From Nostoc sp. CHAB 5844 (GTDB lineage: Bacteria; Cyanobacteriota; Cyanobacteriia; Cyanobacteriales; Nostocaceae), in contig NZ_JAIVFW010000011.1 in the NCBI RefSeq assembly GCF_020829595.1, forward strand, positions 62,001 through 126,000: 64,000 nt of DNA. Reading direction: 5' to 3'. A program made the translations under genes and the position numbers. Below the pieces are notes generated by a model. The model did not search any database. It was not told the DNA's origin and saw only the letters and a list, made by a program, of their open reading frames with translations. Shown in pieces: positions 49,670 to 57,741 of the stretch. How positions within the stretch are numbered: position 1 is the first letter of the stretch; each line of letters starts with the position of its first letter.

Positions 49670-50080
49670 ATGACTCAAATTAATCAAATATCGCCTGAAA
49701 CCGAATTCGCACTGGTTCAAATCGCTCAGAAATATTTTTCCGGTAATCGGTTTAAGGTGGTTTCAAAAGTAGAAAAAGACTGGGTGGAAATAGATTTTAG
49801 TGCATATCTTTGTGAGGCTATATGCGATGATCACCCTCACCCAGATCCATGCCACCCATATTATCAAGCCGATAAATTTGATTTTGATGTGGTTTTTGCG
49901 CCTAGTGACAAAACCATATTTATCTCGTCTTGGTGGCGAAATTCATTGCTTACACTGAGCTACAGCCCAGATTCTTGCTCATGGACAGAGGAAGGAGAAG
50001 ATAGACGATGCCCTTACCCAGATGGCGAAAATTTTGAGGCGATCGCATCGGAAATGTACCCTTTGTTAATCAAGTTTTGA
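49670..50080 (+). CDS. Hypothetical early protein
   Basis: 136 residues, acidic, with a His/Cys-rich loop (CEAICDDHPHPDPCHPYY) that may bind metal and aromatic beta strands (TIFISSWWRNSLLTLSY). AGGG before ATG. In the recombination operon. Not recognised. Confidence 0.55.
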   Translation: MTQINQISPETEFALVQIAQKYFSGNRFKVVSKVEKDWVEIDFSAYLCEAICDDHPHPDPCHPYYQADKFDFDVVFAPSDKTIFISSWWRNSLLTLSYSPDSCSWTEEGEDRRCPYPDGENFEAIASEMYPLLIKF

Positions 50081-50090
50081 GTTTTTTGTT

Positions 50091-50300
50091 ATGAGTAATT
50101 CAAAAGCAGTCAAATTTTATTTCACCTGCACACTTTCCTTTGAGCGGACAATAGATTTAGTGAACATCGGTAATAGAAAAATTCTCAGCTACGACCAATA
50201 TGTTAATGCCTACCAGGAAATAGAAAAGGAATTAAAGGACAAATATCCCCATCTATACTTCTATCTTGACATGGAAGCGACAGGGGGGATTGATGACTAA
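50091..50300 (+). CDS. Small hypothetical protein
   Basis: 69 residues (VKFYFTCTLSFERTIDLVNIGNRKILSYDQYVNAYQEIEKELKDKYPHLYFYL), alpha/beta. Its end overlaps the start of the DUF5131 gene by eight bases. Not recognised. Confidence 0.5.
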   Translation: MSNSKAVKFYFTCTLSFERTIDLVNIGNRKILSYDQYVNAYQEIEKELKDKYPHLYFYLDMEATGGIDD

Positions 50301-51222
50301 TATCCAGTGGACTGATGAAACCTGGAATCCAATCGTGGGATGTTCTCGCATAAGTCCCGGCTGTACCAACTGCTATGCAGCCACCGCCGCCGCCTCGGCT
50401 AGACTCCAACAATTTCCCCAATATCAAAAGGTTAAAGATTGGGATGGAACTGTCGAGTTTGTAGAATCCCAGTTGCTCAAACCGTTGTCGTTGAAGAAGC
50501 CCAAGAAAATATTTGTCTGCTCAATGTCTGATTTGTTCCACGAGAATGTGCTAGATGAGTGGCGCGATCGCGTGTTTGCGATCATGGCATTATGTCAGCA
50601 GCACATTTTTCAAGTCCTAACAAAAAGGCCGCATCGTGCGCTCTCATACTTCACTCGTGAGAATAGATTCGCCTTCATAGACTATCAAGCCTACGAAATT
50701 TTGAGAAACGGGAGGGATGAATACCACAGAGAACATCCAGTAGTTAAACTGCCTTTGAAAAACTGCTGGATTGGGACGACAACAGAAAATCAAGCGATGG
50801 CAGATCTCCGCATACCCATCTTATTAAAGATTCCGGCAGCAGTGCGATGGCTGAGCGTTGAGCCATTGCTAAGTGAGATTGATTTAACTCGAATTACGGA
50901 AGATAGTGATGTGCCTTATACGATTAATTGTCTAACTGGAGAAGAGTCTTATTCAGGCAGTAGACGCAAGGGGATAGTGCCTCCAGTAAACTGGGTTGTT
51001 GTTGGTGGGGAGTCTGGCAAGAATGCGCGTCCTTGTGCTGTTTCATGGTTAAGATCTGCTGTTCAACAGTGCCAATCTGCCGATATTCCTGTGTTTGTCA
51101 AACAATTAGGCAGTAATTGTTGTACTCTGCCAGGATTATCGTTTGGATACAGTGATAGCAAAGGTGGCAAAATCGAAGAATTTCCAGAGGATTTGAGAAT
51201 CAGGCAGTTTCCAAGCAGGTAA
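50293..51222 (+). CDS. DUF5131 (phage Gp37/Gp68) family protein
   Basis: 309 residues from ATG 50293 (AGGGGGGAT upstream). IQWTDETWNPIVGCSRISPGCTNCYA carries Cys17, Cys24 and Cys27, a radical-SAM-like CxnCxxC cluster; KKIFVCSMSDLFHENV, QHIFQVLTKRPHR, LKNCWIGTTTENQ, WLSVEPLL and WVVVGGESGKNARPC are the other family blocks. Phage-borne members are widespread; the substrate, perhaps a nucleic acid, is not established here. Full length. Confidence 0.88.
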   Translation: MTNIQWTDETWNPIVGCSRISPGCTNCYAATAAASARLQQFPQYQKVKDWDGTVEFVESQLLKPLSLKKPKKIFVCSMSDLFHENVLDEWRDRVFAIMALCQQHIFQVLTKRPHRALSYFTRENRFAFIDYQAYEILRNGRDEYHREHPVVKLPLKNCWIGTTTENQAMADLRIPILLKIPAAVRWLSVEPLLSEIDLTRITEDSDVPYTINCLTGEESYSGSRRKGIVPPVNWVVVGGESGKNARPCAVSWLRSAVQQCQSADIPVFVKQLGSNCCTLPGLSFGYSDSKGGKIEEFPEDLRIRQFPSR

Positions 51223-51228
51223 TAAAAA

Positions 51229-51837
51229 ATGTCCGAAAATATCACCGCTTATCCCCTGACTTGGGCGCTCATGTACCCTCGAACGCCACAGCACAAGCGA
51301 GAAGCTGCACGCTTTGAAGTTGCTTTTTCAGTTGCACGAGACGACCTACTTAATGAGGTTAGGTTGCTGGGTGCAAAAAGTATGGTTATTTCCAGTAACG
51401 TACCACTGCGGCGGGATGGTTTACCCTCTGCAAGTTTCAGGGAACCGGACGATCCAGGTGTTGCGGTTTATTTCAGTATTAAAGAGAAAAACTATGCACT
51501 ATGCTGCGATCGCTGGCTCAAAATCAAGGACAACCTACGCGCCATTGGACTACACATTGCTGCTATGCGTGGGATGGAACGGTGGGGTGTTGGCAGCGTT
51601 GAACAAGCCTTTGCAGGGTATCAGGCGCTGCCACCATCCTTAGAAAGGAAGTGGTGGCAGATTCTTGGTGTTGATGTTCGTGCAAGTGATGATGATATAA
51701 AATCTGCCTACCGAGAACTAGCTAGAAAATATCATCCAGATGGTATTTCACCTGATCCAGCCAAATGGGCAGAGATAAGTGATGCCTATGAACAAGCTAA
51801 AAAAGCTGCACAGAAATGTCGCAATTGGGAGTTTTGA
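51229..51837 (+). CDS. J-domain protein with phage-type N-terminal domain
   Basis: 202 residues. Residues 1-120 (YPLTWALMYPRTPQHKREAARFEVAF, GAKSMVISSNVPLRRDGLPSA, DDPGVAVYF, CDRWLKIKDNLRAIGLHIAAMRGMERWG) are a domain common next to replication genes of phages. Residues 142-195 are a J domain (WWQILGVDVRASDDDIKSAYRELARKYHPD with HPD at 169-171). It may recruit host DnaK to remodel the replication initiator, as DnaJ does in lambda; inference. Confidence 0.85.
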   Translation: MSENITAYPLTWALMYPRTPQHKREAARFEVAFSVARDDLLNEVRLLGAKSMVISSNVPLRRDGLPSASFREPDDPGVAVYFSIKEKNYALCCDRWLKIKDNLRAIGLHIAAMRGMERWGVGSVEQAFAGYQALPPSLERKWWQILGVDVRASDDDIKSAYRELARKYHPDGISPDPAKWAEISDAYEQAKKAAQKCRNWEF

Positions 51838-51886
51838 TTTTTGTAGTGGCGTAGCAAAGATAATCTAAGAAATTCTTTAGATAATC

Positions 51887-53488
51887 CTAATTAGCAATTA
51901 AATTGAGAACTGCCTTCTTGGATTCAAGTGGGCTTATACCAGTTTCCATCAGCTGGCGATAAACGATTAATTCTTCTAGCAGTTGATCAATACGGGTTTC
52001 TTCTGAGGCGATCGCATTTTTAGCAGACTTAATGCCATCCTTGATCAACTGGTTTTGTTTGGGTTGCGATTCTAAATCTTGAATGCGCCAATTTTGCTGG
52101 ATGATGTGCTGCTGGCACAAACATATCTGCTCCTCAACAGGTAAAATGTCACAACGGATAAAGCGATCATCCTCCTGAGTTGGGGCGATGGTTGGGTGCA
52201 ATCCAGACCTACTTCGCCAGAAACCTTCAAACTGCGAGGGAGGTAAAGGAAGCACGCATGAGGGGCCAATTACATAAAGTCCAGAAGGGACTTTATCTTT
52301 AGTCAGTGGTTCTTTGTTAATCTTCGTGTACCACTCGTGCTTGAGGGTGAGATATTTTTTCTGTTTACCCTCACCAGTTAATACGCCAATAGTTTTGTCG
52401 TCAATACTTGTTATTTCAGCTTCGCATCCTATCCAGTGACTGAGATTTCGGTTTCTAACTTGAGTGATGCGGATGCGATCGCCTACTTTTAATTGGCTGT
52501 AGTCTGTCGATATTTCAGTTTCTTTCAGGTTTCTCTTTTCTAAGCTCCTGAAAAATTTTTCACAAGCTTTGCCCTCTAGGACTTCGACAACCATCAACAG
52601 GTGACGCGGGACGAAAAACTCATCTCCTTCCCACACGCCGATGCACATATCGCCATCCCACTTTTTGAAGTGGTAACACCAAGGGTTATCTTTCTCCTTT
52701 ATCCAGTCACCACTTGAGAGAATGGCGATGTCCTCGTCTGTGGCGGGTATAGCTGTGCCGTTGAAAACTTTGCCAAGGTTGGGTGCAGTGGCGATCGCAT
52801 CATATTTACTCTTTCCACCACTACCGCAGTAGAAAAGCAAAGGCAATTTAATATGATATCGCCAGTAGTTAAGAGGGCGCGTTCTATCTTGCTCTGTTGC
52901 CTCCAGTTCAAAACCAAGATTTTCATAAAAATTATTAGCTGGTAAATCAATGGGGCATTTGAGAAAGATACTAGTTTTACCTTTCTCAATGGCTCTACAA
53001 ATCACCCGATAAATTAAAAGCCGTCCCCATCCCTGCTTTTGATGTTCGGGCAAAACGGCTAATTTTCTAATAGTTATTTGACTACTTTTTTTTAAAACGT
53101 AATAACAACACGCTCCTATCCCTTCAACTAGCTCAATTTGTAAGTCTGATAATTCAAAAATCGACGTAAAGCCCAACTGGGCTTTTAACTTGTTGAAAAT
53201 TTTATGGGAGGCGACTATCTCGCTCTTGAAAAATTTTTCAACGAGTTGCCCCTCAACAATTATACAAACCATCAATAGGTGCGATGGGACAATGAATTCT
53301 TTGCCCTCCCACCCAATTGCCGCCATTTCTCCATTCCAAAAATCCCATCGCTTGAATTGATAGCAATAGGGATCATCTTTTTCTTTTATCCAGTCACCAG
53401 GAGCAAGAATAGCGATGTCTTTATCCGTAGCAGGTCTGGCTGTACCGTTGAATACTCGTCCTTGGTTGAGGGCGTTGGCGGTGGTCAT
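51887..53488 (-). CDS. GNAT acetyltransferase flanked by a duplicated domain
   Basis: 533 residues from ATG 53488, fixed by a four-base overlap with the upstream stop. A domain of about 85 residues occurs twice (FNGTARPATDKDIAILAPGDWIKEKDDPYC near 12 and FNGTAIPATDEDIAILSSGDWIKEKDNPWC near 250). Between them is a GNAT fold (QITIRKLAVLPEHQKQGWGRLLIYRVICRAI, NNFYENLGFE). The C-terminal third has an SH3-like stretch (LKVGDRIRITQVRN) and a coiled coil. Target unknown. Confidence 0.75.
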   Translation of the reverse strand: MTTANALNQGRVFNGTARPATDKDIAILAPGDWIKEKDDPYCYQFKRWDFWNGEMAAIGWEGKEFIVPSHLLMVCIIVEGQLVEKFFKSEIVASHKIFNKLKAQLGFTSIFELSDLQIELVEGIGACCYYVLKKSSQITIRKLAVLPEHQKQGWGRLLIYRVICRAIEKGKTSIFLKCPIDLPANNFYENLGFELEATEQDRTRPLNYWRYHIKLPLLFYCGSGGKSKYDAIATAPNLGKVFNGTAIPATDEDIAILSSGDWIKEKDNPWCYHFKKWDGDMCIGVWEGDEFFVPRHLLMVVEVLEGKACEKFFRSLEKRNLKETEISTDYSQLKVGDRIRITQVRNRNLSHWIGCEAEITSIDDKTIGVLTGEGKQKKYLTLKHEWYTKINKEPLTKDKVPSGLYVIGPSCVLPLPPSQFEGFWRSRSGLHPTIAPTQEDDRFIRCDILPVEEQICLCQQHIIQQNWRIQDLESQPKQNQLIKDGIKSAKNAIASEETRIDQLLEELIVYRQLMETGISPLESKKAVLNLIAN

Positions 53489-53694
53489 AATTTCGCTTCC
53501 CATGCTGGACACTGTTCGCCTATTTTCTGAAATGATCGCTCAATTTCTGCCGGATCTTCGCTGTTAATTTCCACAGCATCTAGAGAGCGATCGCGGATCA
53601 TATAATCCCAATGTCCGCATTCGCCGGTGTAGGAGTAAGTGTAGAAATATCTTTGATTAAATTTTCCGTGAATGCAATTGAGACAGGATTTCAT
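53485..53694 (-). CDS. Small Cys-rich protein
   Basis: 69 residues from ATG 53694, which overlaps the upstream stop (ATGA). CLNCIHGKF..CGHWD..CPAWE gives four to five Cys, a likely zinc site. Coupled at both ends to its neighbours. Confidence 0.6.
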   Translation of the reverse strand: MKSCLNCIHGKFNQRYFYTYSYTGECGHWDYMIRDRSLDAVEINSEDPAEIERSFQKIGEQCPAWEAKL

Positions 53695-53852
53695 TCCCAA
53701 TCCTCCGAATCAATTTTGTCTTCGGCTGCGGCTATAGCCTGTTCCTCGCTATCAAATGGCCCGTAGGAATTTCCATCAAGCCAGTAATACCATCCCAGCC
53801 CAGGCTCCCACTCTGTTTGAAATTCTTTATCGCCATAAGAATTAATTGGCAT
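53691..53852 (-). CDS. Small acidic protein, possibly truncated by a frameshift
   Basis: 53 residues from ATG 53852 (INSYGDKEFQTEWEPGLGWYYWLDGNSYGPF). The same frame continues upstream without stop to about 53943 (RDNYSLDEFFDCSNLINGF) but has no start there, while GTG 53953, overlapping the previous stop, opens in another frame. A single-base change near 53943 could have split an 85-residue gene. Confidence 0.5.
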   Translation of the reverse strand: MPINSYGDKEFQTEWEPGLGWYYWLDGNSYGPFDSEEQAIAAAEDKIDSEDWE

Positions 53853-53949
53853 TTTCAATGCTCCCCACTCTTGTTCTAAAAATCCGTTGATTAAGTTTGA
53901 GCAATCGAAGAATTCATCAAGTGAGTAGTTGTCGCGGATTGGAAATCAA

Positions 53950-54363
53950 TCACGCTGCAACCTCCCACACTTGGTTTCTGTATGCTCGATAAGTGGGCGT
54001 GAGGATAGAAACTTGCAAGGTAGAGCGCTCATACAAAATCCGCATCCACCAGTAGCCCTTCGGTTCTTCCGGTTCTTCCAGTTCGGGATAGGCTTCCCAG
54101 CCCCCAATTAAGTTGACATAGAAAACTTGATAGCCACAAATCAAAGCATCATGAATCGCTGCTTCTGCTAGTGGTTTTACCTTGGTGCGAAAGTCTTCTA
54201 CATCTATGTCAAAAGGATGAAGATAATAAATCACTGCTGCTGGCCCACACTTCCATTGATTGATAACCTCAGCAACTAACCTTGCATCGCCTGGACATAT
54301 ACCGCCACCAGAGTGCCGAATATCTTGAATAATCTCAAACTCATTGACTTGGTTCGCAATCAT
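53950..54363 (-). CDS. Hypothetical protein (nucleoside-related fold suspected)
   Basis: 137 residues. DARLVAEVINQWKCGPAAVIYYLHPFDIDVEDFRTKVKPLAEAAIHDALICGYQVFYVNLIGGWEAYPEL reads like a compact Rossmann-type domain. It starts within the stop of the upstream remnant (ATGA). Family not recognised; the suspicion is weak. Confidence 0.5.
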   Translation of the reverse strand: MIANQVNEFEIIQDIRHSGGGICPGDARLVAEVINQWKCGPAAVIYYLHPFDIDVEDFRTKVKPLAEAAIHDALICGYQVFYVNLIGGWEAYPELEEPEEPKGYWWMRILYERSTLQVSILTPTYRAYRNQVWEVAA

Positions 54364-54505
54364 GCAACTAGCTCCAAGCCTTCCTCAACCAAATCAACTT
54401 CGAGATTAAAAAGCCCTTGATTTGCGGGGGTGAAACAATCTTTTTGATATTTTCTAATTTCCACGCATAACGCCCAGGCTCCCACAATGAAATAGCTTTA
54501 ATCAT
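54360..54505 (-). pseudogene. ASCH-like gene remnant with internal deletion and frameshift
   Basis: From ATG 54505 the frame reads IKAISLWEPGRYAWKLENIKKI, which joins the usual first and middle blocks of ASCH-type phage proteins with the part between missing. The expected end (QGLFNLEVDLVEEGLELVA) is present in a different frame and stops at 54360, overlapping the next ATG. So the gene appears deleted in the middle and shifted once. An independent 41-codon gene in the second frame is an alternative. Confidence 0.4.
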
Positions 54506-54569
54506 ACTCCGCTCCTACGACTACCTCGCACTTCCTGAAAAGTTTTCACTGGGTGGTAGGTTTTGAACA

Positions 54570-54884
54570 TCAAATATTCATCCCCTCAATTTGACAACTT
54601 CCGCCTAATTGTTCGCATACATCGGGATAATCGCGCCCCTCTAGTCGCAGTAATGAATCCAGTTCCAGCCAGCGAATGATATCTTCTGCTCGTACTCGCT
54701 CCCAGAATATTTGGGCGGCGATCGCACTTCTTTTTTGCTCTAATGTTGCGGCTGTTTCATAATCGCCAATCCTCAAAGCCTCGTTGATCTGTCGTTGAAT
54801 TGGTTCACAAAATTCTCGCATTTTTGCACCGTATTCGTAAAAAGCGCTCATTCGCAAGTATTGATATTCGCTGATTGTCTCCAC
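54570..54884 (-). CDS. Helical hypothetical protein
   Basis: 104 residues, mostly helical (YQYLRMSAFYEYGAKMREFCEPIQRQINEALRIGDYETAATLEQKRSAIAAQIFWERV). It begins at the last base of the AlkB gene, so the two are coupled. Not recognised. Confidence 0.55.
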   Translation of the reverse strand: METISEYQYLRMSAFYEYGAKMREFCEPIQRQINEALRIGDYETAATLEQKRSAIAAQIFWERVRAEDIIRWLELDSLLRLEGRDYPDVCEQLGGSCQIEGMNI

Positions 54885-55528
54885 TATTTCAGTCTCCCGT
54901 AGGGTCTAAATGTGAGGTTGATTTGCTCACATAAGCATTTATCGTCTTTGGGCAACTGGTGAATGTAACCTTCTTGGCAACCAGGAAGCATCAATAACAA
55001 TGAGCCATGCTCTAGCCAGAAATGAGTAGCTTTGGAACCCTTGATTTTGGACTTTACTGAAAACTTCCGACACGCGCCAAGACTAATGGATGCGATCGCT
55101 GGCCGATACCCCATCGACGATTCATCGTCACTGTGCCAACCGATAGAATCTTGTCCGTTACGGTAGCGATTGCCGATGACGATATCGAATTCAAAGCCAG
55201 TCTTGATTGTGATGCGATCGCATACATATAAAAGCTCTGGTGTCCAAGGATGCGCCTCAAGATTTACACTTCCTGAGTAAACATAAGCCGCCCCTTCTTT
55301 GCCGTACATACATTCAAGGCGGGGAACAGGTATGGTTTTACCCAGCATTTTGATGAGGCAGTCTCGTGGGCGGGTTTCCCGACTTGAAAGAACTGCCGTT
55401 TCGTTCTGTTGCCACGCCAAAGATTTGCAGTGGGCAAACAAAACATCAGCCTCTGGTTTTGATAAGAATTCTGGATGATACTCTACAGGTAGAGTAGTAG
55501 GCATATCAAATAGACTCATCTGCTGCAT
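54884..55528 (-). CDS. AlkB-like 2-oxoglutarate/Fe(II) dioxygenase
   Basis: 214 residues from ATG 55528 (GAGGAAGAG upstream); ATG 55519 is possible. The iron site is complete: His132-x-Asp134 (GWHSDDE) and His190 (YIHQLPK); Arg208 (INLTFRPY) binds 2-oxoglutarate. Blocks ISLGACRKFSV and LEHGSLLLM are typical of AlkB homologues, which remove alkyl groups from nucleic acid bases. A phage copy may protect its DNA from damage or undo host-derived modification. Confidence 0.88.
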   Translation of the reverse strand: MQQMSLFDMPTTLPVEYHPEFLSKPEADVLFAHCKSLAWQQNETAVLSSRETRPRDCLIKMLGKTIPVPRLECMYGKEGAAYVYSGSVNLEAHPWTPELLYVCDRITIKTGFEFDIVIGNRYRNGQDSIGWHSDDESSMGYRPAIASISLGACRKFSVKSKIKGSKATHFWLEHGSLLLMLPGCQEGYIHQLPKDDKCLCEQINLTFRPYGRLK

Positions 55529-55721
55529 TTTCTTTCTCTTCCTCGTCAGCGTAGTCCGGGCGATCGCCCATAAATTCCTCATAAGCAATCTCAGCCATGC
55601 GATAGCACATCCTTTCTTGGGGGTGCTGGGAAGCAGAAAAATCAAATCCTTCTCTGTGTACATACCCCATCTGGCGATAAAATTCTCTCGCTAGGTTATT
55701 TAATCGATCTCGAATCCTCAC
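55506..55721 (-). CDS. Small acidic hypothetical protein
   Basis: 71 residues (IRDRLNNLAREFYRQMGYVHREGFDFSASQHPQERMCYRMAEIAYEEFMG) with an acidic tail. It overlaps AlkB by 23 bases and the ParB-like gene by four, so it is co-translated with both. Similar short proteins occur in phage early operons. Confidence 0.6.
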   Translation of the reverse strand: MRIRDRLNNLAREFYRQMGYVHREGFDFSASQHPQERMCYRMAEIAYEEFMGDRPDYADEEEKENAADESI

Positions 55722-57004
55722 GCTACTTTCCTCCCGTACTCATGCAAAGCTTGGTATGCAGCTTCTATATGGGCTTTATCCCAGCCAGGGAAGGCTTTGA
55801 TGATGGCAGAATGTAATTGCTCTGGAGTGAGGCGGATAAGGGCGATCGCCACCTCACTTACCAACAAGTCTTCACGAGCGTTCAAATTAACTACTGTGGC
55901 TGGTTGCTGCTGACTAACCTCTGCGGGATTGAAACCCTCGTTTCGCTCAACATCGGGAAGAACTTGCTCACGCTTTCCAAGCCCAAATTCTTGTTGCTGC
56001 TGCTTTGTTTCTTGTCGAACAGAAGTAGCCTCTGCGCTTTCCTTCTGAATTGGCTTCATGTGAGCAATGTAAATGTGTTGGTGCTTTGTGCCGCACCCTT
56101 CCACAAAGCACATAGCTGTATTGCCAGTGATGACTCGCACTTCGGCGGTTTTACCCTTATGTTCGCCTTCTGTAATTTCAACTCTGTCAGTTTCTTTGGG
56201 AGTCCAGGGCTTGTTGACTTTGGCTTTTTGGGTGTAAGTGGTTCCGCTCCGCTCAACTTTCCGCTCATCTATCTGGCGGATTCCGCCAGATAACTCAGCA
56301 CGGAGTCGCCCAACTGTGTCGTGATGAACACCAGTACGACGCGCTATTTCTCTGTCACTCCATTGCGCCCATTCATCATCCTGCAATAGTGTTGTCACGG
56401 CACGGCGTTTGTCTTCGTTTGTTCTCCGCAGCCCGTGATTGGCGTTTGCGCCTACACTAAAAAGCACGGCATCGCGTCTTGTTCCTTGCCTAATATCTGC
56501 ATTAATTTCGGTTAGCCCCGCCTGCCTCGCACTAAGGCAACGATGGAACCCATCGGCCAACCAGTAATTTTCACCATCGTAAAAGCAAATTACTGGTGGG
56601 AAAATCGCACCTTCTCTCCAAGCGTGGGTATATTCTGCTAAAGTTTCTCCATTTATGGCAGCGCGGGATTGCGTTCCGCCATCCAATTTGATATCAGCTA
56701 TAATTTGTAGCTTTTCCGACTGCGATTTTGACCTTTGGACAGATGCCAAAATAAGAGCTTGCCCTACTTCCTTGGCAGCTTCTAAGGCATTAATACCAGA
56801 AATCAATTCATTACTTGGAGTGATAATTATTTCTGGTAGTGAACCCTTATTTTTTAAAATCCCAACTATTTTTTCTACCTCTTTAGTATCAGGAATTACC
56901 CCATCTGATATCTTGATATTCGCCGGATTAATAGGGCGCAAATCTGCACGGGTAGTCGATTGTACACAAACCTCTTGGTTTCGTAAAGTTTGATTTTGTG
57001 GCAT
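55718..57004 (-). CDS. ParB-like nuclease-domain protein
   Basis: 428 residues. The ParB/Srx-like domain runs about 105-185 (KLQIIADIKLDGGTQSRAAI, YWLADGFHRCLSARQAGL), with an HTH after it (WSDREIARRTGVHHDTVGRLRAEL, about 215-238). The dispersed palindrome follows, read in frame as LSGGIRQI (about 238-245). A KOW-like segment (KETDRVEITEGEHKGKTAEVRVI) and a helical C-terminus complete it. DNA binding is likely; partition, nicking or regulation are all possible. Confidence 0.75.
   Translation of the reverse strand: MPQNQTLRNQEVCVQSTTRADLRPINPANIKISDGVIPDTKEVEKIVGILKNKGSLPEIIITPSNELISGINALEAAKEVGQALILASVQRSKSQSEKLQIIADIKLDGGTQSRAAINGETLAEYTHAWREGAIFPPVICFYDGENYWLADGFHRCLSARQAGLTEINADIRQGTRRDAVLFSVGANANHGLRRTNEDKRRAVTTLLQDDEWAQWSDREIARRTGVHHDTVGRLRAELSGGIRQIDERKVERSGTTYTQKAKVNKPWTPKETDRVEITEGEHKGKTAEVRVITGNTAMCFVEGCGTKHQHIYIAHMKPIQKESAEATSVRQETKQQQQEFGLGKREQVLPDVERNEGFNPAEVSQQQPATVVNLNAREDLLVSEVAIALIRLTPEQLHSAIIKAFPGWDKAHIEAAYQALHEYGRKVA
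56270..56292. repeat. Dispersed 23-bp palindrome, copy 9 (in-frame in a gene)
   Basis: Half-site TATCTGGCGG, centre ATT on the plus strand. On the minus strand it codes for LSGGIRQI in the ParB-like protein, in the same codon phase as copy 8. Confidence 0.9.
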
Positions 57005-57051
57005 AATTTTAAATCTGTAAATAAAACGTTTTTGCGCGTAATCGTGGCTGA

Positions 57052-57396
57052 TTACGCTATTTTTTTAATCCGCCTTTTTTCAGGCGGCAGATTAAGACGA
57101 GCCTCGCATTTTTCTACGTGAAACTGATAGCGAGGTATCTGAGAATTGGGCGATCGCACATCACGAACTTCATGCCCAATTCTCAAAATTCCATCCCGAA
57201 GCATTATTCGCAGTTGTTCAGCTGAATCGAACCCTAACAGCGAATATGCCGGATCAGTGTCATACCACTGGCGATTAGTAGTAGATTGCACTCCTAGCAT
57301 TTGGGCTAGAATTTTTTTGACTTTTTCCTCAACAATTTGATCCAACTGACTTTCAGGAATCAGTCGTTCGGCTTGATAAGACGGTGATCGCTTCAT
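57052..57396 (-). CDS. Hypothetical protein downstream of the RHH gene
   Basis: 114 residues. ESQLDQIVEEKVKKILAQMLG is a helix; GFDSAEQLRIMLRDGILRIGHEVRDVRSPNSQIPRYQFHVEKCEARL may be a small DNA-binding fold. It starts two bases after the stop of the RHH gene. Early control operon. Not recognised. Confidence 0.55.
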   Translation of the reverse strand: MKRSPSYQAERLIPESQLDQIVEEKVKKILAQMLGVQSTTNRQWYDTDPAYSLLGFDSAEQLRIMLRDGILRIGHEVRDVRSPNSQIPRYQFHVEKCEARLNLPPEKRRIKKIA

Positions 57397-57398
57397 AA

Positions 57399-57611
57399 TT
57401 ACGCCACTGATTTAAACTGCCGAGCATCAGCTTCATATTGCTCTTTTCGGTAATTCATCAGCCAATCCCTTAGAGCAAAATTCACAATTGCGGATTCAGC
57501 TACTCCCATTTCTTGGGCTACTCCCTTAACTTCATCGGCTATAGCGGTAGAAGTTGTGTAGGATTTTTTGACTGGTTTATCAGACTTTTTTGGATTATCT
57601 TGTACCACCAT
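57399..57611 (-). CDS. RHH protein, probable early regulator
   Basis: 70 residues (KKSYTTSTAIADEVKGVAQEMGVAESAIVNFALRDWLMNYRKEQY), a basic leader then strand and two helices. It is the first gene after the minus promoter at 57639-57667 and divergent from the Cro/CI-type gene. The pair looks like an immunity switch in which this protein takes the Cro-like role (inference). Confidence 0.65.
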   Translation of the reverse strand: MVVQDNPKKSDKPVKKSYTTSTAIADEVKGVAQEMGVAESAIVNFALRDWLMNYRKEQYEADARQFKSVA

Positions 57612-57638
57612 AGTTGTAATAATTTCTTTTCGTGGTTG

Positions 57639-57667
57639 ATATTAATCATACTATAAGAATTTGTAAA
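57639..57667 (-). promoter_or_regulatory. Minus-strand early promoter
   Basis: TTTACA (complement of 57662-57667), a 17-base spacer and TAATAT (complement of 57639-57644), 28 bases before ATG 57611. It drives the long minus operon and is the natural target of the divergent repressor. Confidence 0.7.
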
Positions 57668-57741
57668 CTGCGCCCGGCAACTCTAAATCGGCTAAATGCT
57701 GAATTATGATTATGTGGTTAGAAATTCTTGAACAGGTATTG

